Assembly: GCA_964036155.1 (NCBI GenBank)
Contig: OZ038423.1
Coordinates: 73,051,249-73,115,248 of the forward strand
Reading direction: 5' to 3'
Source of the DNA: Diploscapter coronatus
Lineage: Eukaryota; Nematoda; Chromadorea; Rhabditida; Rhabditidae
DNA: 64,000 nucleotides
The notes under the pieces are model-generated. The model ran no database searches and had not been told where the DNA came from. It saw nothing but the letters and a program-made list of their open reading frames with translations. The translations under genes were made by a program, and so were the position numbers. The first letter of the stretch is position 1. Each line of letters opens with the position of its first letter. Below are positions 1 to 11,411 of this stretch, piece by piece.

Positions 1-35
1 CAAAGTTATTTGCTTTTCGTGTTAAAATAGGTTTT

Positions 36-734
36 TTTTTCGGTTTCAACCTTTCCGAAGAAGTCTCGCCGTTTCCCTTGTGCACCCATGTCCTGCATGA
101 AAGTAAGGAGGGGGGTTTTCTAGAAAACTTATCGAAATGAAATACAGAAGTTGACGTTTCCAGAAGCACTCTGACAGGATCGTGGACGAACATATTAAAG
201 AGGTCGAGATGCTGAAGGGACGCATGACGAGTCTGAAGGAGAACCTCGAAAATATCGAATTCAAAGCCCGTGAGCAGCAAGAGGTTAGAATTTGTGCGAC
301 AGTTTGGATTTATCTTTACGTTAGAGTAGAACATTATTAGTAACGACGTAAAAAGTTAGAGATCATTAGTGTTAGAATTTGTCCATACCATGCCGTCAAA
401 TTTTGCGCCTGCTTATAAATCGTAATTGATGCCTTTATTTTAAAAATCTTCAGACGGCTAATTTCAGGAGGCACATAAACAAGCGGAGGAAGAAACGAGA
501 AGGAAAGCTGAAGAAGAAGCAATGAGACGAGCTAAGGCTCTGGAGAGAACTAAGAGTTCGTACAGCTTCAGGGGGTCAGAGATCCTTAGTCCCGTCGAAA
601 CACTCACATTACCGGAAGAAACATCGTCCAACCCAACCAACTCTCCAACCAGTCCTAGCAATATCAGTCCGAACGGCACCTATTCAATGAAAACGAACGA
701 TTTAATTGATGCAGAAGCTACAATTCCATCTTGA
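36..734 (+). CDS. 3' end of a coiled-coil protein gene (partial)
   Basis: The last exons of a gene that begins before the window. Two exons are firm: 164-283 (40 codons, phase 0 at both ends) and 468-734, ending in TGA. An upstream piece ending near 107 before GTAAG keeps the frame and would add a short stretch with two Cys (PCAPMSC), but its 5' boundary is unclear. The protein tail has a charged helix (DEHIKEVEMLKGRM), then an Ala/Glu/Arg-rich coiled coil (EEAHKQAEEETRRKAEEEAM) and a Ser/Thr/Pro/Asn-rich disordered end finishing in ATIPS. I do not recognise the family. The Cys-containing segment before the coil could be the end of a zinc finger, but that is a guess. It converges on the aminopeptidase gene downstream. 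Confidence 0.6.
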
Positions 735-1777
735 TGATGGCATTGGAACTTGAAAGGGATTCAAAAGATGAATCTTTTCCTCTTTCAGGGAAGGCTTAGG
801 CTTTTTCCTCCCTACTCATCTCTTTATGAATTTTTATTCATGCGCGTACTTCTTGCATTATGAATAGGTTGGTAAAAGATTCCTGTTCTTTTACTAGAAG
901 TAACAATGAGCTAAGTTGGCCGTTACGGTTGATAGATCATGCTGATCTAATTTTCTTAGCTATTGACTCATAGGTCGATTTTAGCTGTTCATATTCGACC
1001 GATAGATGTCAATATGAGCTAGATCTTCAAACCAGAGTATTTATCGATCATTCCTGTATTCATAGAAAAAATGAAACAATTTTTCATTTCAAATCTTCTA
1101 AACTTACTATGTTGCCTAAAAATAGGGAGATTTACTTCGTAGTTTCTAGTTCATAGTATTTCCCTGTAGAAAATGTCAACACTGATTTCATTCTACTATA
1201 TTGCATCTCATTTTTACGAATATTAGGCTATCGTATTTCATAACTTTCACTAAACGCGTGATTTCTAATTTTATTTTTATCAGCCTCAGTGTTCTTGCTA
1301 AGAAATTGCTCGGTGTTTGTATTGTTGATGGGTAGAAATAATATTTGGATAGGGAAAAGAAGATAATAAGCAGTTTCCAATTCAAAACGGGTTATAAAAT
1401 TTGATTTTTGCCAATTAATGACATTTTCAAATATACTCGGCATTCCAAATTATGCTTATGGCAATATTTTTCTGAATTTCATACGAGTCACAATTCATTG
1501 AATTTTCATACCACAACTACGGATAAAAATAAAAATGGAATAAATTATTTGAAAAATCAACTATGCCTAAATCATAAAACAATAAGAAGTGATTTGAAAA
1601 ATGAAACCGTCAATAAAAAAAAATAATAAAGATGATAAATAAAGAAAACAAACAAAAAATAGATCAAGCTGCTTTGTGATAAGTGTTTGGAGAGGCGAGA
1701 AAAGCAGACTTGTATTAGTTCCTCGCTGCAACATATCTCTAGTCCAATCGATGTTCCTTGTCGATCAGGTAGAGGAT
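735..1777. other. Convergent 3' intergenic region
   Basis: About 1 kb of AT-rich DNA between the stop codons of the upstream coiled-coil gene (+) and the aminopeptidase gene (-). It should hold both 3' UTRs. AATAAA-type hexamers occur on the + strand near 1623-1640, rather far from the stop at 734. Short open frames here have intron-like composition, and I see no gene. Confidence 0.6.
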
Positions 1778-4700
1778 TTAGAAGCCCTTCTCCTTGAGGT
1801 ACGCATCGATTACCGAGGCGTTCTTCTCCAGCAGCTTCGCGTTCGTGCGGATCGACTCTGGAAATATGAAAATGAAAGATGTATTTAGTCATTTTGACAA
1901 TTTTATGGAAAAGAATATCAAAGTTGCGACATGACATCACTCAATGCATTTTTCCTTCATGAAATACTGCACTGGAAATAAAATTCGCGTTGCTTTGAAA
2001 GTTCAATTTTTAAACGCGTATTTTCGTTTTTAGGAAAGATAGCACGTGATCAAGCAATTTCAGGATATGACTAATTTTAAAGCAAGAAATAAGAAAAACT
2101 GACCAGTGATCTGACGAATCGGACGGTCCAAAGTTGCCAGTTCGGCCGGCGAGAACGAGTTGCACGCAAAGTCCTGAAAAAATAACAAAATTTTTAAATT
2201 AGTTTTTTTTTGCTAAGAATTTAAAAAATCATAAATGTTCAATGACAAAAAAGTCACCTCAACTTCCTTGGCCATGTCTTCGCTGCAGAAATTCTCGGTG
2301 GCCCACTTGAAGCAACGCTAAAAAAATTTTTTTTTTTAATATAAAGTTGATGGGATTTTGAGCAAATAGGAATATTGCAAAGAGCCTTTAAATATCCTAA
2401 TCAAAAGGAATTTTCAATTTGGATCAATCTATGCACCCTAATGAACTCGATAATTACCCTTCCAAGTGTGTTTGATTTCCAGTCAAAAGGTATTTTCATT
2501 GACTTTCCAGGATCGGCCTAACGGGACTTTTGTAGAGCTTAAAATTTCCTACAAAAACCCTCTTTTGAAATTCTACCAAATTTTTAGGTATTTCAAGGCG
2601 TCGACTCAAAGAATTGGTTTATGAAAACTAGTTATTTTTGCACATTCAAATTTGGGCATTTGTGTTCTATGTAAAAGGAAAAAAAAACCTGGAAGAGGCT
2701 GGAATTGGCTCCACCGAGTTTGTCGAGGAACTTCTGGAGATTGGCCTTGAAGTAAGGCCAGATGAAAGCCTGTCCAACACGGCCTGTGGACGGTCCAACC
2801 ATCAGGAGGAACAGGTCCTGCGAACGCACTTTGCCCTAAAAATTACACACCTCATCGAATATGCATTTTGGCAGAGTTTAAAATAAATTGTCTAATCAAA
2901 AGATCTTGAATGAAATTGTCATTTTGAACATTCACAAGCGATTTGTACAGAATAAAAATCCTATCAAAATGTTATTATGATGAAAGAGATTTTGATAAGA
3001 TTGTAATAAGGAATAAATTTCTCACATCATCAATGCCATATTTGAAGAGTTGCTCGAGTCTGGCCTGGTCCTGCGTCTGACTGAGAGTCATGATGCACTG
3101 TCGCTCGATCTCCGCGAAGCCAACCGTCTCGTAGATATTCACCAGCTGGCTGTACGCCTTGTCGCCGCCGTTGCGTGACGCAGAGCCGTAGATCTGGAAA
3201 ACTAGATATTCTTCAAAAAGTATTTGTAAATCGAACAAGCCTTCTGAAAAGAGTTGAATTAAAAAGTAAAGAAAAATGAACCTAATAGACGTATATTTTG
3301 CAAAAAAAATCAAATTTTCAAAGTAATGAAAAATTTGCTCACCATAAGTCTGAGATCGGGATGGATTTGCGCGTTGCTGGTGGCGTGTTGCTCGAACAGC
3401 TCCAGGATCTTGTCGACAGTCTGTTTGTGATCGGCCTTGGCGAGTCTGCCCTGGATGAGCGAGCGAAGCAGTGCCCTCTGAGAGTCCTCTCCAGACTTCA
3501 CTTCCCAACCCAGACGATCGCCCAGTGGAGCAAGGGTCTTCGCGACGTACGCGTTGAATCTGGAAAATATCCAACTTGCATGGGCGGCTTCAAGGAAAAC
3601 AGCAATCACATTTAGTGTTTGAAAGAAATTCGTTATACGAGCGAATGGTGTCGGGGTTTCGAACGTAACAAATCTCTAGAAAATAGCACAAAAATTACGT
3701 TTCAAAAAAGAATACCAAAAGTTCCCATCATGGGCCAAGACTTTGATATGGCGAATTTAAAAACGTCTGATTAAAAAGTGAAATGAAAAATACCGCTTCT
3801 TGAGCGTGCCGTCGTTGTCAGCGTAGTTGAGCACGTTGTTGAGAGAGGCGAGTCCCTAAAAATTGAATTTATCGATGTTTTTTTTTCCAAAGAATCGATA
3901 TTTTACCTGATCAATGGCGCTCCAGACGACGAATTCCTCCTCGTTGATAGATGCCTCGAACAGCTTCAGGAAATTCGACGCTGGCTGACGGCCCGCGAGC
4001 ACCTCAAAATAATCATTTATCAAGCGTAGTTTGAATTATTTTCACAATTGCTTTAGAAGATTGATTTCTTGTATGGTAGGTAGAAAATAAAAGCAGCTCG
4101 AAATATCTTTCAGTATTTAATAAAATTTTCAAGAAAAATGATTATACCGTGAAAATTAATCCATAAAAAATGGTAAAAATCCAATAAATCAACAAAAAAA
4201 TCTTACTTTTAAAAAATTTTTTTAACCTTACCAGAGCGAACAAATCGCTGGCGATTCCGAAGCGATCGAGGACGGGCATTTTGCCGCTGGCGATGTCGGG
4301 CAACAGCGCGGTCAGCATCTCGTTGCTGTACTCCACGCGGTAGAAGCCCGTCGTGCCCGCATTCAGCTGCAAAATTTTTCTTCATTTGGAATACAATTTT
4401 TCGAGAAGAATTAATGATTTCATTAATGACCACTTACTTTGGAAATTTCACTGAGCTTCAAGATATGAGGATCGATAAAAGTTGATTAGTTTACCTTGAG
4501 CCACTCCTTGGCATCGACCCCAGAGACAGTGACGGTCTGCTCGCTATCCTTGAGCAGCACGCGCTGCTTCACGTCCGACGGATTCGACCCGACTGAGATG
4601 TTGATCGGCACCTGCAAGTTTGTATTAAATAGCCTTTTAACAATACGACTAATATCCGCAACGAATCAAATTTTCAGAGCCCTCGTATAGTTCTATATTT

Positions 4701-7700
4701 AATAGTGAAACTTACCTCAACAATATATCACTTTTCACAGCAAATTCCAAATAAAATCTCAAAAGAGGCGAAAAATTAGATAGGAACTTGAGGATAGGGA
4801 CCGCCAAGCCCCGCCCCTTTCACTGGATTCAAAAGTGTCCATAGTCGATAACCCTTTCGATTATCGCCAATTTCTCTTCTTTTATTTTTGTTTTTCATAA
4901 TTTATCAGTACCTACTATACAATTCGATACCGCTCTTTCACGTGGTGATATCGATTTATTGATCGGGTGCGAAAGAAGTCCGCAAATGCGCGTCAAATTA
5001 TGGCAATGCTAATATTTCGAGTTATAAAAAAGGTACATTTAATTTTTTTTGATGAATCGGTACATCTAGTTGATATGTATAACATATTTAAAAATTAGAA
5101 AAATCCTGCGTAGAGCAAATTTTTTCGAGGCAATAATAGATGCTCGCCTTTGCAGTACTGTATCTTGACAAAGGATCACTGAAATCGCCTAAGAACTTGA
5201 CTAAGATAAAATTTGATACTCTCTAATTATGTTATTCAAAAGAAAAAATCGAAATTTTATCAAAAAATATTTTTAAAATTAATTTCAAAATGACCATTTT
5301 TTCGTCTTTACTAAATTCGATCACTCTAGGCATATTTTGAAAGGTACATATTTTTTTATTTAATATTTTGATTAGTTGGTCAATTGTCTGTCTTCGGTGA
5401 AAAAATCAGAAAAATCCTGCGTAGAGCAACTGAGATCCTGATAATCCGCGAAAATATAAAAGAAGCCAATGCTGAAATGAAAGAGAGTGCAGAGAAAAAG
5501 ATCCCTAGAGGCAGAGAAAGAAAGGGGGAAGCGAGCGGCAGTGTCTTTTGCAGATAAACCACGCCCCTTTCCCTTGTCCACGAAAAGGAGCGATTTTCCC
5601 GATTTTTCGCGTTAAATTTTATCAATTTTTTCATCAGTAACGTATTTTTTCGCGGTTTTTTCGGTGGGGATGTTTAGAGGGGCACCTCAGACCCTGAAAA
5701 ATGTAGAAAACATGGTACCAGAGTGAATTTGGTAAAATGGCTGGCGGTCCCTACTTGAGGAAAAGTTATTTTCAGAGTAAACCTCTATTTACCTGCCAGA
5801 TAGAGTTGGCTCCATCTTGTCCTCCATCAGCGATGAATCTGCTCTGCTTGAGGTGGAGCTGTCTGTCACTGCCATTCACAGTCTGGCTGACTGTCACCAC
5901 GGGGAAGCCCATCTGCTTCGTCCAGCCCGACATCAGCGCTGAGATGTTCTGCAAATGTAATTTTCGATTTTCATCAATTTATCTTTGCAAATTGATATTC
6001 GTTTCAGAATATATATATAAAAGATCGCCAATATGATTCGACATCCTGCATATTTTTAAACTTGTTTTCTAAACGTTCGCTATTTCTACCTGCCCGCTAG
6101 CTTCACTGAGCGCCGTCCAGAGATCCTCGGTGACCGCGTTCTTGTAGGCGAAACGCTCCAGGTAGATGCGGAGGCCTTTCTAAACTCAAATCTATCATTT
6201 CTTTCTTTTGATTTACTTTAGATTTGCCTGGAAAGTCTCCTCTCCGAGATAGAAGCAGAGCATTCTGTTGACGGAGTTCGACTTGGCGTAGGTGATCGCG
6301 TCGTAGATCTCGTCCAGCTCGTTCGGGTTGTCGATTTCCACCTATAAACAAAATTTGTAAACCATAAGAAATGTTTGAAGATCCAAAAATATATAATTAA
6401 TTGGAAAGAATGGAATTTATTTTCCTTTCTAAAAAGTGTTAATACGAAACTGCTAAAAACTTTCCATGAAGTCGAAAATATCAATAAAAACGGTGTAAAT
6501 TATGCTAAAATAAGATTTACCAACCTCGATGGGATGAGAGCTCCTGAGCGAATCGAGCCTGAGTCCCTCGGCGAGCTGGTCGTTGGCGAAGTGCAGCCAT
6601 ATCTTGAACTCCTCGTAGTTGTAGCCCACGAACATGTACTCCATGAACGAGGCAAAGCCCTCCTTCAGCCACAGATCTGTCCACCATCGCTGGAAAATAA
6701 GTCTTTAAAAGTTTTCAGGAACATGAAATCATGAAATTAAGTAGGATAAAAGTTAGAAGAGTGGAGATCAGTCCGTTAATTCATGGATTCTGATTCTAGC
6801 ATTTCCTAGATCAGAATGATGACAAACAATACAAATCCTTTTTTTTTTACCATTTTGTTATTGTTATACGAACGCCAACTTTATAATTTTGATGAAAATT
6901 ATCAATCTTTGAAACATGCCAAAATAATAACTGACCATAGTAACGAGATCTCCGAACCAGAGATGAGCGAGTTCGTGAGCGACGGTCAAAGCGACTCTCT
7001 CCTTGACCTTGGTTGAGGACATCTTGGGGTCGACCAGCAGCGCCACTTCGCGGTACGTCACCAGACCCCAGTTCTCCATTGCTAAAGTGAATTGTGAGAT
7101 TAAGTATCAAATAGAAAAGTTCTAGATAAATTCTTGCAAATTTCTCTAGTACGCTGCGTATTTGATCAGAAGCGTTCAGTTCTATTATTGCATTCAGATT
7201 TTTCATAAGAATATAAACAAAATTGTTATTCGGCATTTCGTCAAAATAGTTCTAAATAAATAAATAAATTCTTGACTTTTTCTCCTACACGACACATTTA
7301 TCAAAATCACTTCGTCTTTTCAATCATTCATAATTATTCGCATTGAAAACATGAGTCTCAAAATTTGCATAAATTTGTCCAATCAAAACGGTCGAATAAT
7401 TAAAAACTAAATAAATTATTTAGAAAAAAAATTTCTGAAACGTACCTCCCATACTGAAATCAGGTATTCCAATCAAGTCGCATTTTGGCAGAGGATAGAC
7501 GAGTCCGAACCACTCGTTGTACCAGTCGATGGCCCTCGTGCCCAGTTCGAGCGAGAAACGGCCCAACTCCTTCTTGCCCGGCACCGTGTACACGCGTACA
7601 ACGCAGCCACTCTTCGTTTTGTCCTCAAAATAAACAGGTCAAAATTGCTGTCCCTCTCAAATTTTAGCCAGAATCAACTTTGACTTTCTTTCATCATCTC

Positions 7701-9122
7701 CACATAAAATCTTTTTTCTACAAAAGGTCTACATGTTTTCGGGAATATTAATGGTAAAAATTCAGATAAATTTCAATATTTCCTGAAACCTACCTCGATA
7801 TACTCGAACTCTCCGATGGCAAAGGCCACCAGGTAGGACGACATGAGTGGGGAGGGAGCGAATTTCACTTCCTTGTATTTGCCGCCCTCGATTGTCTTCT
7901 CCTCGATGATGTTCTAAAAATACGAAAATATCGAGAAAGCTTCAAACCTTTGAAATCATTACGATTTCAAAAGTTTACCATGTTGCTGAGCGCCGTGAGA
8001 TGGGGTTCGACGACGAAGGTGACATCGAATTTGGCCTTGTAGATGGGCTCATCCCAGCACGGGAACGCGTAGCGCGCGTAGGTCGACTGAAAAAAGAATT
8101 ACCGTAATCCTTCAAATTTATGCTAATTTTTCGAACCAATTGCAATAGATTTTCAGGATTTCGAGGGAAAACACACCTCTACTTTGACATTTCTTAGAAT
8201 AACTCTAAATTTGACACCTCAAACTGAGTGGAAGCGAGCCACTTCTCCTCCCCATTTGCGTTCTTATAGCTGGAGCGGTAGAAGCCCCTCATTTTGTCGT
8301 TCAACTCGCCCGTGTACTTGATCGTCAGAGTCACCTATAAATTAACGAATTTTTCAAAGCTCATTAGTTTTTCGAAGAGGAGCAGACTTGTAAACTTTCA
8401 AGTCAGGGGGTACTCGAATGAACGAGATAGCGTGTCTTATCGAGAGGAAAAGCACGTCTTCTTTATGTCACTCGAAAAGGCATACTATTTCGTTTATGCA
8501 GACAATAGCCGGTTTGAAAATTTACAAGTCTGTGGAAGAGTACCTCTTGCGGGTCTAACTTCTTGGGCAGGTGGACGGTGAGCATGTTCGTCTTCTGCGA
8601 GTACTCCGTCTTCAGGTCCACGAAGGCTGAAAATCACAAATCATCATTTTTTGGAAAGTGAAGTTTTTTTTGCCAAAATTAAATAAAAAAGGTTCTAACT
8701 TTGAGTATTTTTTTTTAGAAGAAAAGGGGCAAATATTGAACAATTTCTTAGGATTTTAGAAAATAGTGAAAATCTCACGATTCTTGTCGGCAGCGGGAGT
8801 GACGGAGACGTTGTGGATGGCCAAGTCGAGAGTATGCAGCTTCAGCTGGTCAGTTGGTGCAGTGATGTCCACCTTGATGTCCACAACTCCCTCGAACGTG
8901 AAGCTAAATAGATAATCAAGGAAAAATATATCAAGCTATTTTTATGAAGACACGATCTAGTTTTTTTATTTGATACTTTTCCAAAAATATAGTTCAAATA
9001 AATTTTTGAAAAGGAGAATCTTACTTGGCGAAATTGGGTCTGAGCTTGATGTCGTAGTTGACGGGCTTGGCGTAGAGTGGCAGTCTCTCGTACTTTTCCT
9101 TGGTTGGGGCTGAGCACGACAT
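1778..9122 (-). CDS. pam-1: Puromycin-sensitive aminopeptidase, M1 zinc metallopeptidase (PAM-1/NPEPPS)
   Basis: Complete gene of 22 exons coding for about 883 residues, the usual family length. Exons from the start: 9025-9122, 8779-8903, 8544-8626, 8218-8334, 7979-8086, 7794-7913, 7446-7623, 6936-7081, 6525-6689, 6228-6341, 6090-6179, 5793-5948, 4495-4611, 4232-4366, 3907-4002, 3794-3855, 3343-3559, 3026-3193, 2689-2835, 2258-2317, 2104-2173, 1778-1857; phases agree throughout. The exopeptidase motif GAMEN is at residues 276-280, the zinc site HELAH at 312-316, and the third ligand is Glu335, 18 residues on (WLKEGFA). The enzyme removes N-terminal residues from cytosolic peptides; in C. elegans PAM-1 acts in meiotic exit and embryo polarity. 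The ATG at 9122 fits the family N-terminus and lies 38 nt after a splice acceptor (9161). Intron 10 (6180-6227) has a GC donor, and intron 12 holds a 955-bp foldback element. Confidence 0.95.
4797..5751. mobile_element. 955-bp non-autonomous element with TA target duplication, in an intron of pam-1
   Basis: The ends are inverted copies of GGGACCGCCA (4797-4806 and 5742-5751), each flanked outside by TA (4795-4796 and 5752-5753). The TA duplication is typical of the Tc1/mariner superfamily. Inside is a direct repeat of about 20 bp (AATCCTGCGTAGAGCAA, near 5102 and 5412) and two copies of a CCACGCCCC-like motif. I see no transposase frame, so it would depend on an enzyme encoded elsewhere. The match at the termini is short, so the exact superfamily is inferred. 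Confidence 0.7.
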
Positions 9123-11411
9123 TTCTGCTACAGATGCTGTTGAGTGACGACGCACGGAAACTGAAATTTCGAGATTTTGACACAACTGCCCCTGAACATA
9201 AATGAGTACTTCTTCCGAAAATGCGATCAACGGACTCGTTCAAAGTTGTTCTAGTTTTTTCACCCTTACTAAAACTATATGCACCGCATACTCTATTCTT
9301 CACATACAATTCCAGATTTTTTGAGCACAAGTACTCGCAGCATCCTTTGAAAATGTTCAAGTTTTTACCAAGTGGTTTTGAAGTCTCGAAGAGCGAGTTG
9401 GACGGGTTTGCAGCCGAAAGCAGACGACTTTGGAATCGTAGTTGACTCGGCGAGAGGAAAACTAGAAACGAACTCGATAATAAAATGAACGAAAGATGAC
9501 GACGATCAAATGAAAAGTAAGAATGCAATTTCTAAATTGCAAAATGAATTTTCGAGAAGGAATAAGAATGTTGTAGCACGATATGTTGTGCCTGGAAATG
9601 TCATGCTTTTCGGGGAGTCCCTTATTTACTGATATCATCCAGGGTCATACCGCCTTATCAACGTGTCACTTCCTTTGAAGCGAATAAATTTACGATCGAA
9701 ATAATGAATAGACCTGTTATGAAATTGACGATACCAACCTGTTTTGACGGCTCAAAAATAAGGTGATGCTCAGAATGTTTAAAATAGCGAGAAAGAAAAA
9801 CAACCAAACGTTTCAAAATCACTTGTTTTCTAGAGATGAAGAAAAGAAGCCTGATAATGTTTGATCAGAACTCCAAACAAAATATCAATCAAAGTAAAAA
9901 AAATTCCAAAAGTAACCCGATTCAGGGTTGATGTAGTGTTCCAATGATTTGGGGGTAATCCAGATCCAAGATCGAAGTTTGTTTATTTGACGAGGACCAG
10001 AAGGAAAAATAGGCTTTCAAAAATCAAGTAGCAGGTTTGAAACTCCGAGACAAACTCGAACCCAGTCGCGCTTATCAAACGCTAATCGCCTTTTCGCTCT
10101 TTTGGCGATCAAGGTTACGTCAATTATCGGAGAAATTTCCCATTTCAAGGACAAATTTTGCGTTCGGCAAAAGTAACGTTTTGCAAGAGACTACAAAATA
10201 GGAAATGCAAAATTAACATATCGATGGAGAAAAACTAATAGAAACGATCCAAAAGAAAAAGATACTTCTTTGGTTTTCCCACGTTTCCTTTCGAGATAAA
10301 ACAGGTGCCTTTTATGAATGCTAAGAAAAGGTGAAATGTTGTAAAGTTCGTCTGATTTACAAAACCATGAAAATAGTGCAGTTTAAAAATTGTCTAAAAT
10401 ATTCCCCACCTCCTTGTCTGGTAGTCGAAGTGGACGGTTCGTTAATAGACGATCCGAGCAGAGACAAAGTCGATCGAGTTCGCAAATTCGAGATGCTCCG
10501 CAGTGACTGGGGAACCCTGATCAAATTACCCGACGGTCTCAGCATTAACCTGTTAGCAATTGGCAATTACCTCGAGGCAAAAAATCACACTGACACGGGG
10601 TAATCACCAATCACAACAGGGTCGGAACGGGAAATCTAGTGTTTTCAAAAATTCGATCAATTTGGAAAGTTCGGAAAATTTGAGGAAAAAATATTGAAAA
10701 AGTAGACAAATTTTCGCGTTTTCAAAATACTGACTTCTGAACTCGATGAACATTCCAAGAAATCGAAAATTTTAATTTTCGTAAAAATGATGAAAATCAT
10801 CATTTCCGATCCGAACCTGCTTGTCGTGCATTTTTGAGAAAAAGGACATTGCGTAGGCGTGATCTAGGTACTCCATGGTAATTTAGGCCACGCCCACCAC
10901 AAACAAAATTCGAAACACGAGAAGAAAACGGACAAAAACCGGGGAAAGTAAAAAAAATGTTCGGCTGGAAAAATGAGCTGTGGGTTTTGAATGGACAGTC
11001 GGCCACTTGCATTTATCATCATTTCGCTCCGCCCACTTCGTCCTCTTTGCAGCATTTTCGTTTTTCAAGCAGGTTTCTTCGAAGTGATGCTAATTTCGCG
11101 TCTTTTCGGTGTTGCTCTACGGTCGTCTAGTACTAGAATGGTTCTAGAACATTTTCCGATTGTTGCTGAACACTTTGTTTTCGAAGTTTTTATCGGTTTT
11201 GCTCGAAAAACTTGATTTTTCTCTCCAACAAAACTTCCTCTTCAAAATCTTGAATTTTCTGTGTTAGGCATTTTACCATTAGCCCTTACTAGATTCAGGA
11301 ATTGTAAGAGTTTTCAATAAAAATATTCCTGAACAATTATAGAAGTTCGTTTCAGTTCCATTCGAATGATTTTGAGTTTCTGTCAAAATAGTGTTTGATT
11401 TCAGTTGAACT
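9123..11411. promoter_or_regulatory. Divergent promoter region between pam-1 and the SF3A1 gene
   Basis: A 2.3-kb head-to-head spacer that must hold the promoters and 5' leaders of both genes. Acceptor-like sites just upstream of each ATG (9161 on -, 11404 on +) suggest trans-splicing or 5' UTR introns. The stretch 10420-10600 is less AT-rich than its surroundings and stays open on the + strand, following an acceptor-like TCTGGTAG. It could be an unrecognised exon or a conserved element. I could not identify a TATA box with confidence. Confidence 0.5.

Noticed and set aside
2975..3574. 199-codon open frame on the minus strand
   Set aside because: It reads through a pam-1 intron. Part of it is the true exon (3026-3193), but the rest is intron or the wrong frame.
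8842..9528. 228-codon open frame on the minus strand
   Set aside because: It covers pam-1 exon 2, intron 1 and the upstream leader in a frame that disrupts the conserved protein; the spliced model is clearly better.
10050..10080. tRNA B-box-like GGGTTCGAG on the minus strand
   Set aside because: No matching A-box or acceptor stem at the right distance.
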